Source: Helicobacter sp. 13S00401-1 (lineage in GTDB: Bacteria > Campylobacterota > Campylobacteria > Campylobacterales > Helicobacteraceae). Taken from it: DNA of 64,000 bases. The notes under the pieces were generated by a model. The model was not told where the DNA came from. It ran no database searches and was given only the letters and a program-made list of their open reading frames with translations. Positions 8,870-19,664 of this stretch are shown piece after piece; the first letter of the stretch is position 1, and every line of letters begins with the position of its first letter. The position numbers and the translations under genes were made by a program. The DNA is taken from the NCBI RefSeq assembly GCF_002272925.1, contig NZ_MLAR01000004.1, forward strand, positions 62,001 through 126,000, read 5' to 3'.

Positions 8870-10324
8870 ATGGAATTTATGCAATCAGATAGTGAAGTAA
8901 AAAATCTCCTAGAGTTAGAACGCTCAGTTCTAAGCTCCATACTATTAGATTCAAGTAGTTTGGAATCTATAGAAGATATATTACAAGAGGGTGACTTTTA
9001 TGAACCCTTGCATGCTACTATCTACAAGGCCTTTACACACCTAAATATGGATAATAATCCCATAGATATATATTTTTTAAAAAAAGAGCTTAATAAACTT
9101 TTACCTAATCATAAGATAGATGATTCAGTACTTATGAACATCTTTTCACAAAGTCCAGTTGTTCCTTTAAGTGATTATGCAAAGCTTATAAAAAGATATA
9201 GTATGAAGCGTTCCATCGCTAAGCTTAGCTCTGAGCTTGGTAGTAAGGTACAAGATTCTAGTCTTGAAGCAAGTGATATCTTAGAGTATGCTGAAAGGCA
9301 GCTTTATACACTAGCAGTTGGAGATACTACAACTTTAAGTGAGTTTTCAACCCCTCAAGATAGCTATGAAACCATACTTAAAAGTTTGGTTAGAGCTAAG
9401 GAAAGAAGTGGGGTTACTGGAGTTGATACAGGCTTTTACTATCTTAATAAGATAACAACTGGCTTTAACCCAGGTGAGTTGATAATAATAGGTGCTAGGC
9501 CTGCTATGGGGAAAACATCATTTCTACTAAGCCTTGCTTTAAACATGATAGAAAAGGGTAATGAAGTAGCTATCTTTAGTCTAGAGATGCCTTCAGAGCA
9601 ACTTATATTAAGAGCTATATCTATAATAAGTGGTGTTCCTTTGCAGGTGCTAAGGGCAGGGACTTTAGATGATGAACAAAACGTAAAGTTTCAAATGGCA
9701 CTAACTAAACTAGAAAGTCAAAAACTTTTTATTAGTGAAAAAAGTAATGTAAATATAGCTAATGTAAGAAGCTCACTTCGCCGCTTAAAGATGCAAAATC
9801 CAAACTTAAGCATATGCTTTATAGACTATTTACAGCTAATGGAAGGAGATTCCAAACTTCAAAAGGTTGATATGATAGGCGAGATAAGTAGGAACTTAAA
9901 GCTTTTAAGTAAGGAGCTAAATATGCCCATAGTTGTACTTTCTCAGCTTAACCGTTCTTTGGAAGGTAGGGATGATAAACGCCCTATGCTTAGCGATCTT
10001 CGTGATAGTGGGGCTATAGAGCAAGATGCAGATGTCATTATATTTTTATATAGGGATGATATCTATAAAGAAAGGGAGTTTAACGCTAAGCGTAAAAAGC
10101 TAGAAGAAGCTGGCAAGAAAGAAAAGCTAGAACAGTTTATTAAAAAGCCTATAGAAGATGCAGAGCTAATAGTTGCCAAAAACAGAAATGGAGAAGTTGA
10201 AACTGTGTATGTTGAGTTTATAAAGCAACTTACACTTTTTAAAGATAAGCCTAGGAAAGATTATATAGAGCATCCAGAAGGTACTTTTAGTATAGATGAT
10301 GGCAGTTTAGAAGTTGAGATATAA
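8870..10324 (+). CDS. dnaB: Replicative DNA helicase DnaB
   Basis: This 484-residue hexameric 5'-3' helicase has an N-terminal DnaB domain (residues 14-110: LERSVLSSILLDSSSLE and YEPLHATIYKAF) and a C-terminal RecA-like ATPase. The Walker A is GARPAMGKTSF near residue 210, Walker B is ICFIDYLQLM near 320, and LRDSGAIEQDADVIIFLYR near 380 is the typical arginine-finger region. It works with primase at the replication fork. A group II-type RBS, AGAGG, lies about 10 bases upstream. It is convergent with the next gene, only 14 bases away. Confidence 0.97.
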   Translation: MEFMQSDSEVKNLLELERSVLSSILLDSSSLESIEDILQEGDFYEPLHATIYKAFTHLNMDNNPIDIYFLKKELNKLLPNHKIDDSVLMNIFSQSPVVPLSDYAKLIKRYSMKRSIAKLSSELGSKVQDSSLEASDILEYAERQLYTLAVGDTTTLSEFSTPQDSYETILKSLVRAKERSGVTGVDTGFYYLNKITTGFNPGELIIIGARPAMGKTSFLLSLALNMIEKGNEVAIFSLEMPSEQLILRAISIISGVPLQVLRAGTLDDEQNVKFQMALTKLESQKLFISEKSNVNIANVRSSLRRLKMQNPNLSICFIDYLQLMEGDSKLQKVDMIGEISRNLKLLSKELNMPIVVLSQLNRSLEGRDDKRPMLSDLRDSGAIEQDADVIIFLYRDDIYKEREFNAKRKKLEEAGKKEKLEQFIKKPIEDAELIVAKNRNGEVETVYVEFIKQLTLFKDKPRKDYIEHPEGTFSIDDGSLEVEI

Positions 10325-10333
10325 GATAGTTTT

Positions 10334-10347
10334 AAGCCCTAGGGCTT
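10334..10347. terminator. Short palindrome between convergent genes
   Basis: The perfect palindrome AAGCCCTAGGGCTT overlaps the stop codon of the unknown membrane protein and follows dnaB by 10 bases. It could act as a weak bidirectional terminator. The stem would have to open a few bases for the loop. Confidence 0.4.
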
Positions 10348-12276
10348 TATATCTTGCCTTTCACATGCAAGCTCTAAGCTTGTAAGTAAGCTAGTTATCT
10401 CACTTCCTAAACTAACTATATGTTCTTCATCTATATCATTAAATCCTAAGTCTAAAAAAAGCTTGATATTTTTAGGGGTGTAGGTTTCTTCTACTATATC
10501 TTTTAACTCTCTAGCATATTCACTTATAGCTAAAAGCTCCATAGTCTCGCACTTTCTTAAGCAAAAGGTGGTGTCTTTGTTTATGCTTATTAGATAGCCA
10601 AGCAAGTAAACTTCAAGTTTTTTTTCATAGAGGGCACTTTTTTGATGATGTTCTGAAAAAGAAAAGCGCCTACCAGTTCCTGATATAAGTTTTTTATCTA
10701 AGACGTTAGAGACTATAAAGCCTAAGACCTCATCTATGCTAGTTGGATAGATCTCATAGCTTGTCTTAATGGCACTAGAATCTCTTAATTCCTTAAAGTG
10801 CCAAAGGAGTTTAACCCAGGTAAACTTTTTTTTATAAATGCAGTAAGACAAGATTCCAAAAATCATATTTTTTAAGTTGTTAAAGTAAAAAGTTCTATAT
10901 ATAAAGGCATTAAAACACTCTAGTTTTAGGGTCATATTATCTTTTTCGTTTTTAGTAAGGCAGGCTTTTTCTAGCTCTACTTTTAGGGATTTTAGGGCTA
11001 TTAAAGCAGTGCTTAGATCACTCATAGTTATGGTATTTTTTACTAGTTCGTGTATATTGCTAGCTTTGATGATTTCTTCTTTAGTGCTTTCTTTAAACTC
11101 TATACTAGATAAATCATAGTTTTTATTAAGCAGGTGTCTAAAACCTATACCATGGTGTAGCCAGTAGATTAGATCTTGAAATAGAGTAAATCTCTCCTCA
11201 TCTATAATGCATCTTATATAGCTAAAAAGTTGATTATCAAACTGGTTGATATAGCCTCTATTAAAGTAGTGACGTGGATCAAAAGACTTATGCACATAAA
11301 CAAAGTTTGTATACCACTCATAAAAAAAGTGCTGCTCATATTTGCTATTTGCCTTGATTGTGTAGTTAAATAAGCGTCTATGCACAGCTAAAAACTTATC
11401 TAAGTAGATTCCATTATTCTTACTTTCTGTTATAACTTCTAGTATTTTATAGATAGTAGTTTTTAACTTAAAGATTATATTTTGTTCACTCATTTCCATA
11501 GACTTTATGGTGATATCTCCTATGCCTTGCATTATGGTCTCAAAGTAGATCTTATTGTTTTCATTTATCTCTTGTGGGCTAAAGGTGTGCACTTTTTTTC
11601 TAAATGCTAAAGTTTTAGAAAAGTTTTTTTTGATATCAGCTAGTAAGGTGGATATGAGTAGAGATAGGATATTTTTAGGTTCTTGTTTGGTTAGGATTTG
11701 GCTGCTAAAACTTGCTTGAGATATAAAAGATATAGAAAGTTCTTCTATATCTTTAAGTAAGCTAAGGATAAAGCGTCTATCGCTAGTCTTACTCATCTCA
11801 GTGATAACAACTTCAGTGATAAACTTTAAAAAACTTATAGAATCATCTACATCCTTGCTTTCTCTTACATTCTTTTGAAAGTCATCAATTAGCCACTTTG
11901 TCACAGCCTTTCTGTTTGTATACTGAATAATTTTTCTAATGTAGAGATAAATGACTACTAAAGTTATGATTAAAAAAACTAAGATTAGACTATAAGCTAT
12001 AGCTAAAAAGGCATGATTAGTAGTTTTTATCATGCTTATAATTAGTATAACGCCTATTTCAACTAGTAAGAGAACGGGCAAGATGATAAAGACTTTTTCA
12101 CTCTTAAAGCGCTTTTCTATCTCATCTGTTGAGTAAGAATTTTTGATAGTTAGAATCATCTGCATACCAAGAGGAACCATGAAGGCTAGTATGCCAGTAT
12201 AAAAGGTTGTTATAGATTCTATATATGTTTGTTGATTAGCTAGATTAAAAAACTCTACAAACCATGACCAAAACAT
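10339..12276 (-). CDS. Unknown membrane protein with long cytoplasmic helical domain
   Basis: I do not recognise this 645-residue protein. It has three hydrophobic segments in the first 115 residues: about 22-44 (FYTGILAFMVPLGMQMILTI), 62-82 (VFIILPVLLLVEIGVILIISM) and 91-113 (FLAIAYSLILVFLIITLVVIYLYI). The remaining about 530 residues are soluble-looking, rich in Lys, Glu and Ile/Leu, and predicted mostly helical, without cysteine-rich or P-loop motifs. It ends in an acidic stretch (FNDIDEEHIVSLGSEITSLL). It is a single gene between dnaB and an MFS transporter. The layout (few membrane helices, large cytosolic helical body) would fit a membrane-anchored scaffold or sensor, but no function can be given. 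Confidence 0.75.
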   Translation of the reverse strand: MFWSWFVEFFNLANQQTYIESITTFYTGILAFMVPLGMQMILTIKNSYSTDEIEKRFKSEKVFIILPVLLLVEIGVILIISMIKTTNHAFLAIAYSLILVFLIITLVVIYLYIRKIIQYTNRKAVTKWLIDDFQKNVRESKDVDDSISFLKFITEVVITEMSKTSDRRFILSLLKDIEELSISFISQASFSSQILTKQEPKNILSLLISTLLADIKKNFSKTLAFRKKVHTFSPQEINENNKIYFETIMQGIGDITIKSMEMSEQNIIFKLKTTIYKILEVITESKNNGIYLDKFLAVHRRLFNYTIKANSKYEQHFFYEWYTNFVYVHKSFDPRHYFNRGYINQFDNQLFSYIRCIIDEERFTLFQDLIYWLHHGIGFRHLLNKNYDLSSIEFKESTKEEIIKASNIHELVKNTITMSDLSTALIALKSLKVELEKACLTKNEKDNMTLKLECFNAFIYRTFYFNNLKNMIFGILSYCIYKKKFTWVKLLWHFKELRDSSAIKTSYEIYPTSIDEVLGFIVSNVLDKKLISGTGRRFSFSEHHQKSALYEKKLEVYLLGYLISINKDTTFCLRKCETMELLAISEYARELKDIVEETYTPKNIKLFLDLGFNDIDEEHIVSLGSEITSLLTSLELACERQDIKP

Positions 12277-12408
12277 TTATATGCCTCTAATATGTTTAAG
12301 ATAAAAACAAAACAGCAAACCAAAACTACGCTAGAAAGCGTATCTAAAAGTCTATTAATTTTTGAGAAATTAAGTAGCTAGTATTTGTATATTTAGTCTT
12401 TTTGTATT

Positions 12409-13617
12409 CTAAGATTGCATCCTTTCTTTAAGCACTTTAGATTTAATAGCTACAACTATAAATATCACCATTCCAACTAAGGCTATAAGAGCAGTTACTA
12501 AGAACATATTAGAAAGACCTAGGTACTTAACTAAAGGTTCAGAGAAAAAAGGCGAGATAAACTGCCCCATAAACAAAAAGCTTGATAAAAAGCCATAAGC
12601 TCTAGCTTTAATCTTTTCTTCCGCTAAGGAAAAAAGCCAAGAGCTATTATTAACTAACATTATGCCTATACCTATGCCTGAAAGCACTAAGGCTAAAAGT
12701 AAGACTGGGTAGCTGTGGATTAAGCTTATAAGTAAAAAGCCTGTAAGCATAAAGAAAAAAGATATGGAGTATAAGATATAGATTCCAAAGATGCGTCTAA
12801 GTCTTGCATAAAAGAGTGCGATAAAGGCCATGGCAAAAGCTGACATAGCCATACTTTCTCCTACCCTCCCAGGCTTTTCATGCAAGATATCTACTATAAA
12901 AAATGGAAGCTGGGTAGGGATGGTGTAATACATCACCATATTAATCAAAGTTAGCGCATAAACTGGTGCAAAAGTTAAGAATCTAAATCCACTTTTTTTA
13001 TCACTTACATGTTTATGTGTGTGATGTTCATACTTTACTTCAAAAAGATTAAGCGTGGCAAAGGCTAGGATAAAAAGACCTAAAAAGTACACTAAGAAGG
13101 GGAAGTGCCAGTTAAGGTGGGCTAGATACCCGCCAATTATTAACATAATAGCCCCACCAAAAGATCTAAAAAAACCTTGCTTTGAAAGGGCTTTTTCCCT
13201 CCTTGAGCCTTGAAAGTAGTCACTTAAAAGTACGCTTACTCCATCCATAACAAAAGAAGTAGATATACCAAGCACAGCACGAGAGATAAGAAGAGAATAG
13301 ATGTCATTTAAAAAGTAGCCTATACCTCCACTTATAGACCATATAGCCATAGCGGGGAATATAAACTTTAAGCGGCCATATTTATCAAGTAAGATTCCAA
13401 CAAAGGGTGCCATTATCATGATAAAAAGGGCAGGCAGGGTAAGTATAAGTTTTGAAAGCAAGTCTATATGAGGGACATAAGAGAAGTGCTTTTCTAGATC
13501 TGGCAAAGAAGGTGAGATGATAGCTCCACCTAAAACTGTCATGGTGGAGAGTAAAAAAAGTGATGTCTGAAATATGGCAGAATCTGTTTTTTTAATTAGT
13601 GCTGGAGTGAGTGACAT
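12409..13617 (-). CDS. Major facilitator superfamily transporter (drug-efflux type)
   Basis: This 402-residue protein has about 12 membrane segments. It contains the MFS motif A (GILLDKYGRLKFIFP) after the second segment near residue 75 and the repeated SGIGIGIMLVNNS-type motif near 325. The cytoplasmic loop in the middle is histidine-rich (HHTHKHVSDKK, near residue 200), which could bind metal, though this is weak. The shape is that of the DHA1 family of multidrug or sugar efflux pumps. Substrate unknown. It is a single gene; AAGGG precedes the start. Confidence 0.85.
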   Translation of the reverse strand: MSLTPALIKKTDSAIFQTSLFLLSTMTVLGGAIISPSLPDLEKHFSYVPHIDLLSKLILTLPALFIMIMAPFVGILLDKYGRLKFIFPAMAIWSISGGIGYFLNDIYSLLISRAVLGISTSFVMDGVSVLLSDYFQGSRREKALSKQGFFRSFGGAIMLIIGGYLAHLNWHFPFLVYFLGLFILAFATLNLFEVKYEHHTHKHVSDKKSGFRFLTFAPVYALTLINMVMYYTIPTQLPFFIVDILHEKPGRVGESMAMSAFAMAFIALFYARLRRIFGIYILYSISFFFMLTGFLLISLIHSYPVLLLALVLSGIGIGIMLVNNSSWLFSLAEEKIKARAYGFLSSFLFMGQFISPFFSEPLVKYLGLSNMFLVTALIALVGMVIFIVVAIKSKVLKERMQS

Positions 13618-13894
13618 TTGTTTAACCCTTAAGTAACACTGGATCTAAAAATATATATTAAGCATCAATCTTAAATGCACTTAGAGTACTTTTTATAAAG
13701 AGGAGTAGTTAAAGCTAAGATTAAGAAAACAAGTAAGAAAGAGTTGATAAGTATAAAAATATTTAACTTTTATAAGATTTTATAGGACTTTTTATACTCT
13801 TTTTATCATCTAGCTTTTATATTAGGATGCATATAAGGCTAAAAGATGCTTAAGAAAAACTTAAGATCATATAAGACTAAGGCTAGTTAGAGAA

Positions 13895-14206
13895 CTATTT
13901 TTTCTTAGTGGGCAGGGGAGTTTGCTGTTCTAGTATCTCTATAGCTTTTTCTAAAATCTCATCATTTTCCACATCTAAGATATAACACTCTTTTGCGCCC
14001 TTATAAGGCACGCCAGTATCAGCACTTTTCATAATATCTTTTAAAGAATCTAGTTTTTTTATATAGACTGTATTATCACAGACTAGTAAAAGTGGCTTTT
14101 GGTTTATATAAATCATATATTCGCCAAACATCTTTCTAAAAGAAACTTCCCACCTAGAATCTATTTGCCCATAAACAAACTCTACATATTCTAGTGAACT
14201 TGCCAT
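13895..14206 (-). CDS. TfoX N-terminal domain protein
   Basis: This 103-residue protein contains only the TfoX/Sxy N-terminal domain: FVYGQIDSRWEVSFRKMFGEYMIYIN near residues 10-36, with the FGEYMIY-type strand, then PLLLVCDNTVYIKK, and PYKGAKECYILD in the second half. The C-terminal helix-hairpin-helix domain of true TfoX is absent. Stand-alone domains of this type are common and mostly uncharacterised, so a competence role should not be assumed. It lies between an MFS gene and groEL, all on the minus strand but with wide gaps. Confidence 0.8.
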   Translation of the reverse strand: MASSLEYVEFVYGQIDSRWEVSFRKMFGEYMIYINQKPLLLVCDNTVYIKKLDSLKDIMKSADTGVPYKGAKECYILDVENDEILEKAIEILEQQTPLPTKKK

Positions 14207-14388
14207 TTTTCATGCCTTTAATAAAAAAGATTCTTAGTTTATAGCATAACTAAAAATTAGCATTAGCTTTTATAAAGAAAAGTAGAGGGTGTTAATAAGA
14301 ATATAAAAAATTAAAAAGAGATTTAAGATATTAAAGAAAGTAAAGAACTAAACTAATAAGATTTTGTAATCTTGCTAGTTTAGTAAAA

Positions 14389-14430
14389 AGCTTAAAAGTT
14401 AGAATCTTAAAAAGTTTCTAACTTTTAGCT
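14389..14430 (-). terminator. Terminator of groES-groEL
   Basis: A long inverted repeat (AGCT plus AAAAGTTAGA, 14389-14403; TCTAACTTTTAGCT, 14417-14430) whose minus-strand reading continues AGCTTTTTACT, giving a U-run. It lies about 35 bases beyond the groEL stop. Confidence 0.65.
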
Positions 14431-14466
14431 AAGAAAGCAAGGGGGAAATACGTCTTTAAACTAAGA

Positions 14467-16122
<1,656 letters not shown>

Positions 16123-16152
16123 TTATATTTTATGTTTATATGATTTTGTGCG

Positions 16153-16425
16153 TTATTTAAGTACGCCTAGAAGATCTTCTACATCTAAGACTATATAAGT
16201 TTCACCATCTAGTTTGATCTCATCACCTTTGTATTTTCCAAATAGTACTTTATCGCCTACTTTAAAGCATGAGCATTCATCACTGACTTTTTTGCTGATA
16301 GCTTTAACTACGCCTATTAAAGGTTTTTCTTTTGCACTATCAGGGATGATGATACCTGTGGCAGTTTTAGTTTCTTCTTCGATTCTTTGTACTAGAACCC
16401 TTTTACCTAATGGTTGAAAAGTCAT
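16153..16425 (-). CDS. groS: 10 kDa co-chaperonin GroES
   Basis: This 90-residue co-chaperonin starts [21 protein letters not shown] and carries the mobile-loop sequence [15 protein letters not shown] (residues 22-36) and the ending [13 protein letters not shown] longer frame starts at 16461, but the ATG at 16425 is right: it has AGGAG 9 bases upstream, matches the family N-terminus, and the longer version would run through the CIRCE-like operator. The unusual C-rich insertion of H. pylori GroES (extra C-terminal metal-binding domain) is not present here. Confidence 0.97.
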   Translation of the reverse strand: MTFQPLGKRVLVQRIEEETKTATGIIIPDSAKEKPLIGVVKAISKKVSDECSCFKVGDKVLFGKYKGDEIKLDGETYIVLDVEDLLGVLK

Positions 16426-16454
16426 TGTCAATCTCCTTGATTTAAGTTCAAAAA

Positions 16455-16481
16455 TTAGCACTTAAAAAATTTAAGTGATAA
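16455..16481 (-). promoter_or_regulatory. CIRCE-like HrcA operator upstream of groES
   Basis: The sequence has TTAGCACTT, 9 bases of spacer, and AAGTGATAA. This matches the CIRCE consensus (TTAGCACTC-N9-GAGTGCTAA) at 8 of 9 positions in one arm and 7 of 9 in the other, with exact spacing. It lies 30 bases upstream of the groES start, where HrcA represses heat-shock genes. The hrcA gene itself is not in the window. Confidence 0.85.
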
Positions 16482-16718
16482 AATCCTATCAATTTTAAGT
16501 AAATAAGTAAATACATTATAAGTATTTAATAAGATTTATTTAGTCTATAGCTATCAAGTTAGTTTAGTTTATATTGTATATATTTTAATTTTTAGGTGTT
16601 TAAAGGGATGGATTCTACTTACTTAATATGATTATAAAAATCATTTTTTGTAAGGTTTTTAAGAAAGTAACTTTACGTATCTTTTTGGTTAAAAAAGTCT
16701 ACGTTTTCTAGATGATAT

Positions 16719-16737
16719 ATGAGTAATAACTACTCAT
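16719..16737. promoter_or_regulatory. 19-bp dyad upstream of the first TorA-like gene
   Basis: ATGAGTA-ATAAC-TACTCAT is a perfect 7-bp-armed dyad. It lies in the 443-base divergent gap between groES and the molybdoenzyme gene, about 130 bases before its start. This suggests an operator for a dimeric regulator; which one is unknown. Apart from this and the CIRCE, the gap is AT-rich without a recognisable gene. Confidence 0.4.
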
Positions 16738-16868
16738 TTTACACATAAATCATTACCTTTTGATACTAGCTTGCAAATAAATATAAATTATTTTGTCAAT
16801 TTATCTTTAAAAAATTCCTTAGTTGCTAGAGTTATAGATATTTCACATATATATAAAAAGGAGAACTT

Positions 16869-19328
16869 ATGAGCATATCAAGAAGAAACATTTTAAAACT
16901 AAGTGCTCTTTTTGCTTTAGCGCCTCTAGCGCCTAAGATGTTGAGTGCAACTCAAAGCAAGAAAATAATAGATAATGGAGAACATATGAAGTATCTAACT
17001 AGTCTAGTAAAAAATGGTGAAGTTATGACTGGTGCCCACTGGGGACCTATAAAAGTAACTGTAAAAGATGGCAAGATAATAAAAAGTGAAGCTGGCATAA
17101 AAAGAACTATGCCTAATCCTTTGCAAGACCATATAGGCGATTTAGTCTATGCTAAGTCTCGTGTAAAGTACCCTATGGTTAGAAAGTCTTATCTTGAAAA
17201 TCCACTCTCGCCAAAGCCTGAACTTCGCGGTAATGATGAATGGGTAAGAGTAAGTTACGAACAAGCCCTAGACTTGATAGAAGCTGCTATGCGTCGTACT
17301 TATAAAGAAAAAGGTCCTACTGGAATTTTTGCAGGAAGCTATGGTTGGAGATCGGCAGGAAATATACATAATGCCCAGATAGTCTTACATCGTTTCATGG
17401 CAATGGCTGGAGGCTTTACAGGCATCATAGGTGACTACTCAACTGCAGCTTCTCAAGTGATCATGCCACGTGTAGTTGGGAATCTTGAAGTTTATGATCA
17501 ACAAACTGTATGGCCTGTAGTACTAGATCACACCAAAGTTGTAATCATCTGGGGATCAAACTCGCTAATAACACTTAGAAACTCTCACGCCATAGGCGAT
17601 GATATGGGAGCAGACTACCTAGCACAGCTAAAAGGTAAAGGCAAAAAGATAATAGTAATAGACCCAGTGCATAATGAAACTGCCCAGCTACTAGATGCGC
17701 AGTGGCTAGCACCAGTGCCTAATACTGATGTTGCTATGATGCTTGGAATCATGCATACTATGTACACTACAGGCAAGTATGATAAAAACTTTATTAGCAC
17801 TTATACAGAAGGCTTTGATAAGTTCTTACCTTATCTTTTAGGCAAAAGTGATGGTAAGGTTAAAGATGCTAAGTGGGCAAGTGCGATTTGTGGGATTGAT
17901 GAAGCTACTATAAAGGATCTAGCCAAAGTTATGTTTGAAAACAGGACTATGTTAATGTCAGGTTGGGGTATGCAGAGAGCGCATCATGGTGAGCAACCTC
18001 ACTGGGCACTAGTAACACTAGCTTCTATGATAGGGCAAATTGGCCTTCCTGGTGGAGGCTTTGGTCTTTGTTATCACACACATAACTCAGGCGTACCTAG
18101 AAGAAATGCAGTGGTTATAGGCGGTATGAACACAGGAGGAAAGTCAGCTACTATGTCTATCCCTGCTGCACGCATAACAGATGCACTTTTGCATCCTGGT
18201 AAAACTATAGACTTTAATGGTAGAAAGATAACTTATCCAGATATAGATATGATTTATTGGTGTGGTGGGAATCCTATAGTGCACCAACAAGATATAAACA
18301 ACAACTTAAAGGGCTGGAGAAAACCTCACACTATAGTTATTCATGATGCTTTTTGGACTTCAACAGCTAGGCAAGCAGATATAGTCATGCCAACTACTAC
18401 TACTTATGAGCGTAATGATATATCTATGATAGGTCTTTTATCTAATATGTACATAGGGCCTATGAAGGCTTGTGTAGCCCCGCAGTTTGAAAGTAAGGAT
18501 GACTATACTACATTTAGCGACCTTGCTAAAAGGTTTGGAATCTATAAAGAGTACACTTGGGGTGGAAAACGCGATATAGACTGGGTAGAAGCAGTCTATG
18601 AAGCTGCTTTAAAACAAGCTAAGCCTCAGCATATAGACTTGCCATCATTTAAAGAGTTTTGGGAGAAAAATAAGCCTTTTGAGTTCCAGCATTCAGAATT
18701 AGGCGATCACTATGTAAGATATGCAGAGTTTAGAGAAGATCCTATCTTAAATCCACTAGGCACTCCTAGTGGTAGGATAGAAATCTATTCTGAAAATATA
18801 GCTAGCTTTAAGTATGATGACTGTCCTCCTCATCCAACATGGATGGAGCCAATTGAGTGGCTAGGTATGAAAGATAAACCTGCAGAGTTCCACATGATAA
18901 GCCCTCATCCAAGAGATAGGCTTCACTCTCAGCTAGCTCAGACTAAACTTAGAGAAACTTATGCTATAAAAGGGCGCGAACCTATATGGATAAACACTGA
19001 AGATGCTAAAGAAAAAGGTATAGAAAATGGAGATATAGTCCGTGTCTTTAACGCTAGAGGAGAGACATTAGTAGGGGCTTATGTAACTAAAGATATAGCA
19101 AGGCATGTAGTGCGTCTTGAAGAGGGTGGTTGGTATGATCCAGTTCATCCTGGAAAGATAGGCTCTTTAGATAATAATGGCACGCCTAATGTACTAACTA
19201 TAGATATGCCAACTTCAAAGCTTGCTTCAGGTAATATAGCGCATACTGCACTAGTTAATATAGAAAAATATCGTGGCAAGTTAGAGCCTATAGTGGTTTA
19301 TGAAGAGCCTAAAAAGATGAAGGTTTGA
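16869..19328 (+). CDS. torA: Periplasmic molybdopterin S/N-oxide reductase, TorA/BisC type (first of two)
   Basis: This 819-residue Tat-exported molybdoenzyme has the twin-arginine signal SRRNILK at residues 4-10, then a hydrophobic stretch and cleavage after LSA. It belongs to the DMSO-reductase family type III: YSTAAS (near residue 195) carries the serine ligand of molybdenum, and no N-terminal FeS cysteines are seen. Other family segments are GSYGWRSAGNIHNAQ near 155, GWGMQRAHHGEQPHW near 365 and FWTSTARQADIVMPTTTTYER near 500. It probably reduces trimethylamine-N-oxide, DMSO, or methionine/biotin sulfoxide. Substrate is not fixed by sequence. No haem c or membrane partner is adjacent. Confidence 0.9.
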   Translation: MSISRRNILKLSALFALAPLAPKMLSATQSKKIIDNGEHMKYLTSLVKNGEVMTGAHWGPIKVTVKDGKIIKSEAGIKRTMPNPLQDHIGDLVYAKSRVKYPMVRKSYLENPLSPKPELRGNDEWVRVSYEQALDLIEAAMRRTYKEKGPTGIFAGSYGWRSAGNIHNAQIVLHRFMAMAGGFTGIIGDYSTAASQVIMPRVVGNLEVYDQQTVWPVVLDHTKVVIIWGSNSLITLRNSHAIGDDMGADYLAQLKGKGKKIIVIDPVHNETAQLLDAQWLAPVPNTDVAMMLGIMHTMYTTGKYDKNFISTYTEGFDKFLPYLLGKSDGKVKDAKWASAICGIDEATIKDLAKVMFENRTMLMSGWGMQRAHHGEQPHWALVTLASMIGQIGLPGGGFGLCYHTHNSGVPRRNAVVIGGMNTGGKSATMSIPAARITDALLHPGKTIDFNGRKITYPDIDMIYWCGGNPIVHQQDINNNLKGWRKPHTIVIHDAFWTSTARQADIVMPTTTTYERNDISMIGLLSNMYIGPMKACVAPQFESKDDYTTFSDLAKRFGIYKEYTWGGKRDIDWVEAVYEAALKQAKPQHIDLPSFKEFWEKNKPFEFQHSELGDHYVRYAEFREDPILNPLGTPSGRIEIYSENIASFKYDDCPPHPTWMEPIEWLGMKDKPAEFHMISPHPRDRLHSQLAQTKLRETYAIKGREPIWINTEDAKEKGIENGDIVRVFNARGETLVGAYVTKDIARHVVRLEEGGWYDPVHPGKIGSLDNNGTPNVLTIDMPTSKLASGNIAHTALVNIEKYRGKLEPIVVYEEPKKMKV

Positions 19329-19361
19329 TTAAAAGTTTAGGCTTTAAGATGCAAATAGCTT

Positions 19362-19386
19362 AAGGCCTAAAAAAGCCTTAGTTTTA
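19362..19386 (+). terminator. Terminator after the first TorA-like gene
   Basis: TAAGGC (19362-19367) pairs with GCCTTA (19376-19381), followed by GTTTTAG. The downstream hairpin at 19390-19432 is a stronger candidate, so this may be the first of two. Confidence 0.45.
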
Positions 19387-19389
19387 GAA

Positions 19390-19432
19390 TCTAGTTTAGT
19401 TTTTTATCCATAAAAACTAGGCTAGATTTTTA
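19390..19432 (+). terminator. Second, stronger terminator after the first TorA-like gene
   Basis: Stem ATCTAG (19390-19395) with CTAGAT (19423-19428), then an internal loop and an inner AGTTTTT/AAAAACT stem. A run of T follows at once. It indicates that the two reductase genes are separately transcribed despite being neighbours. Confidence 0.6.
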
Positions 19433-19521
19433 GATTCTATAACTTTAGTTTTATCTTCTTTTTAGACTTTTTCTCTCATAAAAAAAAAGAAAACATTTTT
19501 ATGTAACCTCACTCTTATGTA

Positions 19522-19537
19522 GTTAAATATATTTAAC
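19522..19537. promoter_or_regulatory. 16-bp palindrome upstream of the second TorA-like gene
   Basis: GTTAAATATATTTAAC is a perfect 16-bp palindrome in the 336-base gap between the two reductase genes, about 130 bases before the second start. It could be an operator, but AT-rich palindromes arise easily here. It differs from the dyad upstream of the first gene, hinting at separate control. Confidence 0.35.
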
Positions 19538-19664
19538 CTTATTTCATAAAAAATACAAATTTATGTTTTTTTATAGCAACTTAACAATTTAAATTATCAC
19601 AAGTGTTAAAATTCCGCACATGCATTAAATATTTTCGATCAACTGAAAAAAGGGAGTACGAACT

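Noticed and set aside
16426-16461. N-terminal extension of groES
   Set aside because: It lacks family similarity and reaches into the CIRCE-like operator; ATG 16425 has a good ribosome-binding site.
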